DNA of 64,000 nucleotides from Mimachlamys varia (lineage: Eukaryota > Mollusca > Bivalvia > Pectinida > Pectinidae), in the NCBI GenBank assembly GCA_947623455.1, contig OX392534.1, positions 31,866,926 through 31,930,925 of the forward strand, read 5' to 3'. The translations under genes were made by a program, and so were the position numbers. This document shows, in pieces, positions 1 to 9,939 of the stretch. How positions within the stretch are numbered: position 1 is the first letter of the stretch; each line of letters opens with the position of its first letter. A model generated the notes under the pieces. That model saw only the letters and a list, made by a program, of their open reading frames with translations, made no database searches and had not been told where the DNA came from.

Positions 1-410
1 TTTTCAAACTGGAAGAGAAAACAAATTATAGTGAGCAAATCTAAAAAAAAAAAGAAAAAATAATAAAAATATATGCTTTTATAAAGTTCAACAGATGTTT
101 AAATGTAATTTGATTTCAACAAAAAAAAGCCCTGGAAAGGTTTAAGAACTAATAAATGTGATTTTATTTTCAAAAAAAAAAGGCCCTGAAGAAATTTTAA
201 GAACTGATAATTGATTTATATGGAATATTGGGGATTAAATTTTTTCTCTTCCTTTTGTAAAATTTTTGACATATTGGAATGTTAATAATGTGTGAAGGTA
301 AATAATATATAAACTCTTTATAGCTGAGGCTACATGACTCAAGGTTCCGCACTACTGTCATTGGTTCAAATGTGTCGCGGCACCCGTTTACACCCTTCTC
401 TGTGTTGTAG

Positions 411-542
411 TTTGGGATGTTTGAAACCATGACCAGTGCTTTTGTGGACGAGTTTCCGGATCTTCTAGCCAACAGGAAGGTGCTGTTTACAGCCCTGATG
501 TGTTTTATTGAGTTCCTGTTGGGTATCCCATGTGTGATGCAG
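411..542 (+). CDS. SLC6 transporter exon a (TM8 end, TM9)
   Basis: This exon of 44 whole codons reads [16 protein letters not shown] and then a hydrophobic TM9. The acceptor is ttgtag at 405-410 and the donor is gtgaga at 543. The first residues match the SLC6 segment that follows the LDSQ motif in TM8, so the previous exon must end with that motif, outside the window. Confidence 0.88.
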
Positions 543-3500
543 GTGAGACATTCATTGATATTGTAAAATTAAGACCCCCTGCTAACAAGAGTGTTATTAC
601 AGTTCACTCCTCTTTATATCACTCCTGTTAATTTCACATTCCTCCTTATATCATGTTTTTCCCAAGCACCATTTTTCTCTCTATTTAATCTATGTAATTT
701 TATTTGGTTAATATCATGTATTTTGAGGTGTATTCCTCTTAATATCATGATTTTTTAACCAATCACATAAAATATCCAGAAAAAGATGTCATTTCCATTG
801 ATTTCAGATACAAATTGTACAAAAATATTGCATAGAAAATAAGAAATAAGCCGAAAAATGAATTTTAATTGAAATAATGTTATTTGTAGAGTGAAACATC
901 TTCATATATACATTGAACAGCTTACTTTTAGTTATGGAGATTGGAAATGCACTAGATTTAGTGGGAAAACATGTTTCTCTTAATGTCACATTCCTGTTAA
1001 TATCATGTTTTTGTCTGACAAATGCAACATGATATAAAGAGGAGTGCACTGTATTATTATAAGTTGAAATAGCTTGTTTCATAATTGTTGCAAATTAGGG
1101 GAGTTTTTATATAGAAAGTAAAACCACACTCACATGAACTAGTGGGGACCTGATCAAATTAGTTAGAGGAATACATCGTATTCGAGAAATTTGAGGTTGG
1201 TTGAATATGTAAGAACTCAGTCGGGATCAAACAAGCTGTTTGAGAAATGAGGGGTATTTGAGTTAACCGGGTTCAAGTAAGTGGGGGTTTACTGTATATG
1301 GTGTAAAAGAAGTCAAATGATAGGTCCTAACTTTGTGTTATCAAAGTTTTTATTAGCTCACCTGGCCCGAAGGGCCAAGTGAGCTTATGTGATGGTGCAA
1401 CGTCCGTCGTCCGTCCGTCCGTCCGTCCTGCGTCCGTCAACTTTTTCCTTTAAACGACTTCTTCTAAAATACTGAAAGGCCCAGTGACATGAAATTTGGC
1501 TGGTAGATTTCTTGGAAGGAGCTGAACAAAGTTTGCGAAAAAAAATCACTTTGACCTAATTTCAAGGTCACAGGGGTCAAAAATGTCGAAACCTTCAAAC
1601 AACTTCTTCTAAAATACCGTCAGGCATAGAGACTTCATATTTGACCAGTAGCTTCCTTAGATGAAGCCAAATAAAGTTTGCGAAAAAAAATGACCTTTGA
1701 CCAATATTCAAGGTCACCGTGAGGTTAAATCTATTTTAACCTTTAAACGACTTCTTCTGAAATACCAAAAGCCCTAGAAGCATGATATTTGGCTGAAAGG
1801 TTCCTTGGATGAAGCCCGACAAAGTTTGCAAAAAGAAATGACCTTGACCTATATTCAAGGTCACAGGGGTCAAATCTGTTAAAACCTTTAAACGACTTCT
1901 TCTGAAATACCAAAAGCCCTAGAAGCATGATATTTGGCTGAAAGGTTCCTTGGATGAAGCCCGACAAAGTTTGCGAAAAGAAATGACCTTGACTTATATT
2001 CAAGGTCACAGGGGTCAAATGTGTTAAAACCTTTAAACGACTTCTTCTGAAATACCAAAAGCCCTAGAAGCATGATATTTGGCTGAAAGGTTCCTTGGAT
2101 GAAGCCGGACAAAGTTTGCGAAAAGAAATGACCTTGACCTATATTCAAGGTCACAGGGGTCAAATCTGTTTAAACCTTTAAACGACTTCTTCTGAAATAC
2201 CAAAAGCCCTAGAAGCATGATATTTGGCTGAAAGGTTCCTTGGATGAAGCCGGACAAAGTTTGCGAAAAGAAATGACCTTGACCTATATTCCAGGTCACA
2301 GGGGTCAAATCTGTTAAAACCTTTAAACGACTTCTTCTGAAATACCAAAAGCCCTAGAAGCATGATATTTGGCTGAAAGGTTCCTTGGATGAAGCCGGAC
2401 AAAGTTTGCGAAAAGAAATGACCTTGACCTATATTCAAGGTCACAGGAATCAAATCTGTTAAAACCTTTAAACGACTTCTTCTGAAATACCAAAAGCCCT
2501 AGAAGCATGATATTTGGCTGAAAGGTTCCTTGGATGAAGCCGGACAAAGTTTGCGAAAAGAAATGACCTTGACCTTTATTCAAGGTCACAGGGGTCAAAT
2601 CTGTTAAAACCTTTAAACGACTTCTTCTGAAATACCAAAAGCCCTAGAAGCATGATATTTGGCTGAAAGGTTCCTTGGATGAAGCCCGACAAACTTTGCG
2701 AAAAGAAATGACCTTGACCTATATTCAAGGTCACAGGGGTCAAATGTGTTAAAACCTTTAAACGACTTCTTCTGAAATACCAAAAGCCCTAGAAGCATGA
2801 TATTTGGCTGAAAGGTTCCTTGGATGAAGCCGGACAAAGTTTGCGAAAAGAAATGACCTTGACCTATATTCAAGGTCACAGGAGTCAAATCTGTTAAAAC
2901 CTTTAAACGACTTCTTCTGAAATACCAAAAGCCCTAGAAGCATGATATTTGGCTGAAAGGTTCCTTGGATGAAGCCGGACAAAGTTTGCGAAAAGAAATG
3001 ACCTTGACTTATATTCAAGGTCACAGGGGTCAAATCTGTTAAAACCTTTAAACGACTTCTTCTGAAATACCAAAAGCCCTAGAAGCATGATATTTGGCTG
3101 AAAGGTTCCTTGGATGAAGCCCGACAAAGTTTGCGAAAAGAAATGACCTTGACCTTTATTCAAGGTCACAGGGGTCAAATGTGTTAAAACCTTTAAACGA
3201 CTTCTTCTGAAATACCAAAAGCCCTAGAAGCATGATATTTGGCTGAAAGGTTCCTTGGATGAAGCCCGACAAAGTTTGCGAAAAGAAATGACCTTGACCT
3301 ATATTCCAGGTCACAGGGGTCAAATCTGTTAAAACCTTTAAACGACTTCTTCTGAAATACCAAAAGCCCTAGAAGCATGATATATGGCTGAAAGGTTCCT
3401 TGGATGAAGCCGGACAAAGTTTGCGAAAAGAAATGACCTTGACCTATATTCAAGGTCACAGGAATCAAATCTGTTAAAACCTTTAAACGACTTCTTCTGA

Positions 3501-6500
3501 AATACCAAAAGCCCTAGAAGCATGATATTTGGCTGAAAGGTTCCTTGGATGAAGCCGGACAAAGTTTGCGAAAAGAAATGACCTTGACCTATATTCAAGG
3601 TCACAGGGGTCAAATCTGTTTAAACCTTTAAACGACTTCTTCTGAAATACCAAAAGCCCTAGAAGCATGATATTTGGCTGAAAGGTTCCTTGGATGAAGC
3701 CCGACAAAGTTTGCGAAAAGAAATGACCTTGACCTATATTCAAGGTCACAGGAATCAAATCTGTTAAAACCTTTAAACGACTTCTTCTGAAATACCAAAA
3801 GCCCTAGAAGCATGATATTTGGCTGAAAGGTTCCTTGGATGAAGCCGGACAAAGTTTGCGAAAAGAAATGACCTTGACCTATATTCAAGGTCACAGGGGT
3901 CAAATCTGTTTAAACCTTTAAACGACTTCTTCTGAAATACCAAAAGCCCTAGAAGCATGATATTTGGCTGAAAGGTTCCTTGGATGAAGCCGGACAAAGT
4001 TTGCGAAAAGAAATGACCTTGACCTATATTCAAGGTCACAGGAGTCAAATCTGTTAAAACCTTTAAACGACTTCTTCTGAAATACCAAAAGCCCTAGAAG
4101 CATGATATTTGGCTGAAAGGTTCCTTGGATGAAGCCGGACAAAGTTTGCGAAAAGAAATGACCTTGACTTATATTCAAGGTCACAGGGGTCAAATCTGTT
4201 AAAACCTTTAAACGACTTCTTCTGAAGTACCAAAAGCCCTAGAAGCATGAAATTTGGCTGAAAGGTTTCTTGGATGAAGCCTGACAAAGTTTGCAAAAAG
4301 AAATGACCTTGATCTTGATTTGCCTAGAGACATGATATTTGGCTGGTAGCGTCCTGGGATGAAGCCAAACAAAATTTGAAAATGAAAATGATGTTGTCTT
4401 ATAAGATCACAGGGGTAAAATATGTTTAAATCTTAAGATGTTCTTCTAAATGTCTTACATTAAAAGATTTTAGGGGACTTTGGGGTTACAATATAATATA
4501 AGTCAGAGATTGATACCAGGTGAGCGATGCAGGCCCATTGGGCCTCTTGTTTAAAAATTCTCTTTCTGTTCTCCTCTGTGAAGAATATATTGACTTAAAA
4601 TAATGAAAATTAAACCATCAGTTTTATGACAAAGTCTTTTTCATATTTAACTTTCAACAGTCCAATAAAAACAGTCATATAATTAAAATGGGGAAAGGCC
4701 CAGTATCTGGAGACACATTGTCGCAGATTAGTAAAGTGGTTATAACTCTCCTTACCAAAAGTGCTTGCTTGCGATTGGTTTTCACGGGCAAAGGTCAAAG
4801 GTCAAGGTCACTGTTTCTATAAATGGAAAATATGTTTCCGTTCTATATCTTATTTTTCTTGTGCCATTTAAACTCAGCCTTCCGTCCAAGCATCAGAGGT
4901 TCAATCCTATACACTTTTAGGCTGCCTTCTTGAATGACCTTAGTTGTTGTTAGGGCGTTTAACAAAACAAAACAAAATACAGAAACTACATGGTATTTGT
5001 GTGTATTACATAAGGAAGGTCTTTTTCATTTTCAGAGCATTTGTGTATTTTGTTTTCATTTACAAAAATGATGCAGATGACTTTGTAACCAATCTGAAAT
5101 GTGTGTCTAGGTGTCATTAAATTCATTAACAGTAAATCAGGTAAAGGGAGGGGGGGGGGGAGGATGGAGACACAACATCCTGGGAGGTAGTCAAACATTG
5201 ATATCCAGTTGAACCTGCCATGGATACAGGTGTATACACCAGGTCTCACAAAAATCAAGGTGATATGTAGGCAAACAGCGAGTCCAACATGCAGCGTAGT
5301 GATGTTGGACTTGCTGTTTGACTACTGATTAACAGTAAATGTATGAAGATAACGGGGTCATTAGCATTAAGATTATGTAGATAACGGGGTCATTAGCATT
5401 TAGATTATGTAGATAACAGGGTCATTAGCATTAAGATTATGTAGATAACGGAGTCATTAGCATTTAGATTATGTAGGTAACGGGGTCATTAGCATTAAGA
5501 TTATGTAGATAACGGGGTCATTAGCATTAAGTTTATGTAGATAATGGAGTCACTTTATGTAGATAACAGGGGCTATGTTTGTATTACAGGGAGGGGTGTA
5601 CATCCTACAGATCATGGACTGGTACTGCGCCACGTTCTCCCTCATGCTCCTCTGTCTTGCTGAATGTATTGCCATTGCCTGGATTTATGGTAAGATTCCT
5701 ACACACCTAAAAATATTGGAATTTTTTCCTGGAAAATTACTTTCTATAAAATCAGTTATGAAAACAAAGTGCGACAGTATCCTAGCGGTAGGACTCTAGG
5801 CTTAGAACCATTAAGCAAATTAGTTCAATGAAAGCAGATTTGTCCCTGTTGAATGTCAGATAAATAGAACGAGTTCTTAAAACAAATGTTTAGTGTAATG
5901 ATGCTTCGCTGTGAAATTTTGCTTGCTAGCACATTGGTTTAATAGATTTTAATTGGCCCATCTCGAAATTCACGAAGTTGAATTTTCAGATTTTTTTCCC
6001 AGCAATATATATTAACAGATATGCGATACAGGCCCATTTGGCCATTTGTTTAAAATCACTAAATATTTTTTTTAAGTTTTCATTACCTATTTAAATATGG
6101 TTGGCACCAATTTTGTATCTTATGCTTTCAGTGAAGTTTTGATTACTTCAGGTTGAAATTTTATGGTATGTGACGTAAATAAAAACGTTTGATGTTGACA
6201 GGAGCGGACCGATTCTACAAAGATCTGGAGCTAATGATAGGCTACCAGCCCAGTGTTTGGTGGAAAATCTGCTGGTGTTTTATTTCTCCTTCAATGATTG
6301 CAGTAAGTTCACTATAGTGGGCACCTACTAAGTCGATTACAGTATAACTCGTGTAATGTTGATTTCTTGTTGACTTTGGTTCCTGTAAGGTCACATGCTG
6401 GATTACCATGTAATTCTGATGAAGATTTGTACAAAAATAACTACGGTTTAGTTATAACTGTTAAAGAGAGTAAATGCTATATGCATAATGGCTTACCATT

Positions 6501-7840
6501 TTGTGCTCTCTATATACTACAAATGTAGATCTGTCATTTTACTGGTTATAATACGATGTACGTAATTTCAAGGAAATCTAAAATGACAGCTGTTTCCTTT
6601 CTGTGGATTTGGCGATGAAATGTGTGATTTCAGTAAATCTTACACACTATGGTGAATCATGGGAGTTGTCTTTCTTATACAAAACATGTGTAAGTTTAGT
6701 AGAATCTATCACATGTAGATCTCACCGCGTCAGTTACAATCTTCCGTGGTGAAATGTTTAAAAAGAATTTCCGATATGTTCCTGTTTCACAATGTAAAGC
6801 ATTCTGACGTTAGTCCTCTAGTTACATTTGAAGACGTGTAATTTATCTGTTTTACAGTTTGTGTGGCTATTCAGCGTGTCCAACTTCAGCGCTGTGACGT
6901 ACGGCGACTATGAGTACCCTGACTGGGGTATAGCGCTTGGCTGGATGTTCGGCCTGGCTTCCCTCGTACCCATTCCTCTGTGTGCTATCATTTCTATATT
7001 GAGGGAACAGGGATCTTTCACCACGGTATGTATCATAGAACTTCTCAATAATTAGTTACTCCCCACATAAAAGATGAGAATTGTGACTTTTTCAGCATTA
7101 TAAAATGGAGCTCTGCCACACAGCTATCTTAAGAAATGAAGAAATTTTCCATCAGATTGATGGTGGCCTGTTAATGCGACAACCTTAAAGCTGATGTGTA
7201 ATATGAAGTTAGACACACGCAACCAGATTGATATTGTCTCCATAGGAGGACAACCAGACTTTCGTGGATAATTACTGGTGTAGCATGACAGTGACACAAC
7301 CTGAATGTTGGTGATTGACCTAAACAGCTACAATCAAGATTGAAAATGTCCAGATAAATAGGATTCCACTTGAGATTTATTCATGACAATTTTATTTTGT
7401 TATTCCCCCATCATGAGCATATAGTGTTACCCATGTCCGTCCCGTCCCATCCCATGGTAATGTAACCAGCTTATTCAAATAACTACTGATCAAATTGTCA
7501 CCAAACTTCGCATACAAAATAAGCATGAAGAACTAATCTCATATGGGGGTGGGGGCATTTATGTCTCACAGACATTTCTAGTTCACATCACATTTAACAG
7601 GAGGATTGTATTATTAACACCTTTCACTTTGTTTGTTTTTTATAGAGAATACGTAAGCTTTGTCGGCCCACCAAAGACTTCGGTCCAGCTGTACCAGAGT
7701 ATCGGGAGAAATATTTTGCCTCGCTAGAAACAAGGCATTCCTATTTACCAACTCTCCGCAACAGACGGCCAAAGTCCAAACTCTCGACGACAGAACTTCA
7801 GACATCCCCAGAAGCACAGATCTTCATCACATCGTCATGA
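411..7840 (+). CDS. SLC6-type Na+/Cl- coupled neurotransmitter transporter, 3' part (glycine-transporter-like)
   Basis: Five exons (411-542, 5590-5689, 6202-6302, 6858-7025, 7646-7840) join in frame with GT-AG borders to give 231 C-terminal residues and a TGA stop. The product resembles plasma-membrane symporters that take up glycine, GABA or related substrates with Na+ and Cl-. Seen in order: the end of TM8 with the DEFP loop, TM9, TM10 starting [12 protein letters not shown], the strongly conserved [10 protein letters not shown] loop, TM11 starting WWKICWCF, the [10 protein letters not shown] segment and TM12, then a basic cytoplasmic tail with PAVPEY. The pattern is characteristic of the SLC6 family and closest by eye to invertebrate GlyT-like members; the exact substrate cannot be told, because the substrate- and ion-binding helices TM1, TM3, TM6 and most of TM8 are encoded left of the window. 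The tail continues about 40 residues after PEY. Intron 1 (5 kb) carries a large repeat element. Confidence 0.9.
543..1354. other. AT-rich intron sequence, no gene seen
   Basis: First part of the transporter intron. I see only low-complexity AT-rich sequence and no exon-like conserved segment. The degenerate string attcctcttaatatcatg recurs several times between 600 and 1040, which suggests a decayed repeat. Confidence 0.5.
1355..4552. mobile_element. Tandem-repeat-bearing mobile element with GGCCC hairpin ends
   Basis: The left end is a short hairpin (AGCTCAcctGGCCC, loop gaa, GGGCCaagTGAGCT). The right end, near 4518-4552, reads AGGTGAGCGATGC and then AGGCCCattGGGCCT. Between them lie diverged and then near-identical 145-bp units. 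The architecture of short structured ends around a tandem core resembles the CvE/pearl and Helentron-like elements described from bivalves; that family link is inference. No transposase ORF is present, so it is non-autonomous. Confidence 0.7.
1743..4315. repeat. 145-bp minisatellite, about 17.7 near-identical units
   Basis: Units start every 145 bp (1743, 1888, 2033 and so on to 4208) with no insertion or deletion. Variation is limited to a few positions, for example gccggac versus gcccgac. Each unit carries AGGTCA-type half-sites: TGACCT TGACCT, then ATATTCA, then AGGTCA, cag, GGGTCA. Two diverged units precede the array (about 1449-1742) and one decayed unit follows it (to about 4420). The 91-residue minus-strand frames in each unit are a by-product of the repeat. 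Confidence 0.95.
4553..5271. other. Intron sequence, no gene seen
   Basis: AT-rich intron of the transporter with a purine run around 5146-5168. No exon-like segment was recognised. Confidence 0.4.
5272..5320. repeat. 19-bp-arm hairpin
   Basis: CAAACAGCGAGTCCAACAT at 5272-5290 is mirrored by ATGTTGGACTTGCTGTTTG at 5302-5320 with one mismatch and an 11-base loop. Confidence 0.85.
5345..5571. repeat. 32-bp minisatellite next to a splice acceptor
   Basis: About seven units of gtagataacggggtcattag plus cattaagattat, with starts at 5377, 5409, 5441, 5473, 5505 and 5537. The last, shortened units run to about 20 bp before the acceptor of exon 5590-5689. Confidence 0.92.
5590..5689 (+). CDS. SLC6 transporter exon b (TM10)
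   Basis: The exon starts [17 protein letters not shown] and ends WIY plus one base. The acceptor is attacag at 5583-5589 and the donor gtaag at 5690. Its acceptor is only about 20 bp from the end of a 32-bp minisatellite. Confidence 0.92.
6015..6055. repeat. Solitary terminus of the GGCCC element
   Basis: The sequence GATATGCGATACAGGCCCAT, then ttggccatttgttt, matches the right end of the 1355-4552 element without any tandem core. It looks like an old solo end. Confidence 0.55.
6202..6302 (+). CDS. SLC6 transporter exon c (TM10-TM11 loop, TM11)
   Basis: Two bases complete the Gly codon of YGADRFYKD, the best conserved loop of SLC6 proteins. [15 protein letters not shown] follows and leads into TM11. 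The donor is gtaag at 6303. Confidence 0.92.
6858..7025 (+). CDS. SLC6 transporter exon d (TM11 end, TM12)
   Basis: Fifty-six whole codons starting [18 protein letters not shown], then [10 protein letters not shown] and TM12. The acceptor is tttacag at 6851-6857 and the donor gtatgt at 7026. Confidence 0.92.
7403..7584 (+). repeat. Dispersed repeat, copy 1
   Basis: It contains gttacccatgtccgtcccgt, aaacttcgcatac and gggggcatttatgtctca. It matches 11446-11612 in inverted orientation over almost its full length. It lies in the last transporter intron, is non-coding and looks like an ancient interspersed repeat. Confidence 0.75.
7646..7840 (+). CDS. SLC6 transporter terminal exon (C-terminal tail)
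   Basis: The exon starts [19 protein letters not shown], which fits the start of SLC6 cytoplasmic tails, and ends TSS before TGA at 7838-7840. The stop codon lies in the first copy of a 50-bp tandem repeat (7812-7914). No PDZ-type C-terminal motif is evident. Confidence 0.85.
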   Translation, partial: RIRKLCRPTKDFGPAVPEYREKYFASLETRHSYLPTLRNRRPKSKLSTTELQTSPEAQIFITSS

Positions 7841-7914
7841 TCAAAAGATGTTTGTCTCACAAGCACAGATCTTCATCGCATCGTCATGATAAAAATGTGT
7901 TTGTCTCACAAGCA
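7812..7914. repeat. 50-bp tandem repeat spanning the transporter stop codon
   Basis: AGCACAGATCTTCATC followed by atcgtcatga recurs at 7812 and 7862, with a partial third copy near 7910. The TGA stop at 7838 is in copy one. Confidence 0.8.
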
Positions 7915-9676
7915 CTTGTCATCATAGTATGAGGTGTTTAGTAACAGTTTCCATTTTGGTTATTATATAACTATATTTTCAGTTATTATACGAGGGTAAT
8001 ATGTGACCTATAGCTAATTATTGAAAGTACTGTACATGTAGAATGAGCGTAAGTGTTCTAGGTTTATTTAACTTGTTCACCCTTGAAGACACATTTAAAC
8101 TCTTCCAATTTAAAGTTTGGAATAGTTCATTATGAAACTAAAGGGGAAATGAGTTTATTATGTTGTCATCATAGACATATCAATGCAAATTTCTTTTTGT
8201 TATTTCCTATGATATACTTTACATGTTTCATGTATTTATTGATAACGAAATATTAGAAATTATGAAAAATTAAAAACTGATATCATAATGACTATTATTT
8301 CTCATATCAATGTTTATTGAAATGAAATAGTAAAAGAGTCGCATTATTTTATTTTTCTCTTGTGTTAATTATGTTAGTTTCATTATGTAGAGGATATTAT
8401 TGTCATCTGTGATAAGGACTAACACATTCATTTAAAGGCAAGGATTGATAAATTCAGTTCAACTTTTTTTAAAGATTAGATCTAATCAACCAGACACAAA
8501 ATGAATATCAAAATGTGATTTTGCTTTGAAAAGAAAGGGTATTTTAAAAAAATTGAAAAAGAAAATGCAATTGATCAAACGGCAGAAGAAAGGGTGTTAA
8601 CGAACATCAGAACAGGGGTATTGAATGTAAGAAAAATAGCAAACAACAGCGGAAAAACAACAGGAAATAGTGACGTTAACATATAGATATGTTACAAACT
8701 ACAGAAAAGGGAGCCGTTAATTTTACAGGGATGAAAATCCTCCTCCAAAAGGAAGAATTCCTTCTTTTTCATAAGTTTGCTGTAATGTTAATTCGTTAAA
8801 TTTGCCATTAAAAACCCTGAAATATAGGTTTTCCTCCTTTTTCACAATAGGCTGTTTTCATCTCTGACTTTAGAAAAAAAAATAATTGCTGAAAAATATT
8901 ACAATATTAATTAACTTGCGTAGACTACTAATTACTAACTCAATAGAGTTTAGAATATGATAGAATTGTTAGTATGTTGTATATATTGTTGTGATGTCAG
9001 ATACTGAACACCATATTTTCGCCATGGTTTGTGTGTATATATAAGTAGTCATTGTTTTACTTAAGCATTTTGATAGTTTGACATCAACACAATTTCATTT
9101 CATATAGTTTACATATTGACCGGTTTATAATGGAATACTAGTCCTCTATCATTCGAAATGTATTGAGTTTAAGAACTTTTCACTTTTCAAGCAAAATTGG
9201 TGCTAATTGAATGAATTAATTTTTTTCTCAAAAACTTAACATAGCAAATGCAAGTTAATTACTGTACTCTTTCATGTCTTGTTAACTTTTTTAGCTTAAT
9301 GATAGATTTAATGACAGGGCCAAGTTGTCCTTCAGGATCAGTATCCCATGACAACGGTGAGAACATATACTGTTTACCATGGTTACATACATATACCATG
9401 AAATTGGTAAGAGCATGAAATATGTCATGCAGAACGACAACAGAAAGTAAATTTAATGGTCCTTTTTTCAAAATTCGTTTATATTTAATATAAATGAATC
9501 ACAAATTCCATATCAAACTTATACATTGAAAGAAAAGCTTGATTTACAAAATTGATGTAATAATGTTGTAACATTGTGATAATTATTTTAATCCTTTGGT
9601 AAACGGGAGCTAAGGTTTAGGAAAAGGATTTGTTTGAATTTTAGACATTTAAGCTAGTCCTTGTTGTTATTAGTAC
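7915..9676. other. Intergenic, no gene seen
   Basis: AT-rich DNA downstream of the transporter. It probably includes its 3' UTR and a 73-bp foldback copy (8076-8148). No conserved coding segment was recognised on either strand. Confidence 0.45.
8076..8148. repeat. 75-bp foldback repeat family, copy 1
   Basis: It starts TTCACCCTTGAAGAC, has the core ACTCTTCCAATT and TTGGAATAGTTCATTATGAA, and ends near aaagggga. It belongs with copies at 42840-42912 (inverted) and 60273-60347. The consensus ends TTCACCCCTGAA are mutually inverted. Confidence 0.75.
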
Positions 9677-9933
9677 CATACTTGTCGACCCTCTCTATTT
9701 AGGAGGGAGACTACCGATTTTGGACCCTAAGATGTTGCATTTTCAACTTTGGAATTTGCTTAACTGTTCCTATTTTCAAAGATCTGATGATTTCATCTGA
9801 AAGAAGAACTCAAAAGAAGCCATTTAAAAGTGTTATTTTCCCTCTGAATGTACATGTATACATGTTATTTATGTTTTCAACTCTGAGGACGCGTAATCTC
9901 CCCCATGGAAATTTCAAAAAGTTGGCAAGTATG
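9677..9933. mobile_element. 257-bp MITE with 6-bp target duplication, copy 1
   Basis: The ends are inverted repeats (CATACTTGtCgAC ... GTTGGCAAGTATG). TAGTAC flanks both sides (9671-9676 and 9934-9939). The second copy, at 32889-33145, has the same length, is inverted and has its own duplication. No coding capacity is present. Confidence 0.85.
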
Positions 9934-9939
9934 TAGTAC

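Noticed and set aside
1743..4296. Series of 91-codon minus-strand frames
   Set aside because: They repeat every 145 bp in alternating frames because the unit happens to lack stops. There is no start context, and the residue differences follow unit variants, not codon constraint.
7660..7932. 90-codon plus-strand frame over the last transporter exon
   Set aside because: It is a shifted frame of the SLC6 tail exon. The correct frame is fixed by the upstream exon phases and the PAVPEY motif.
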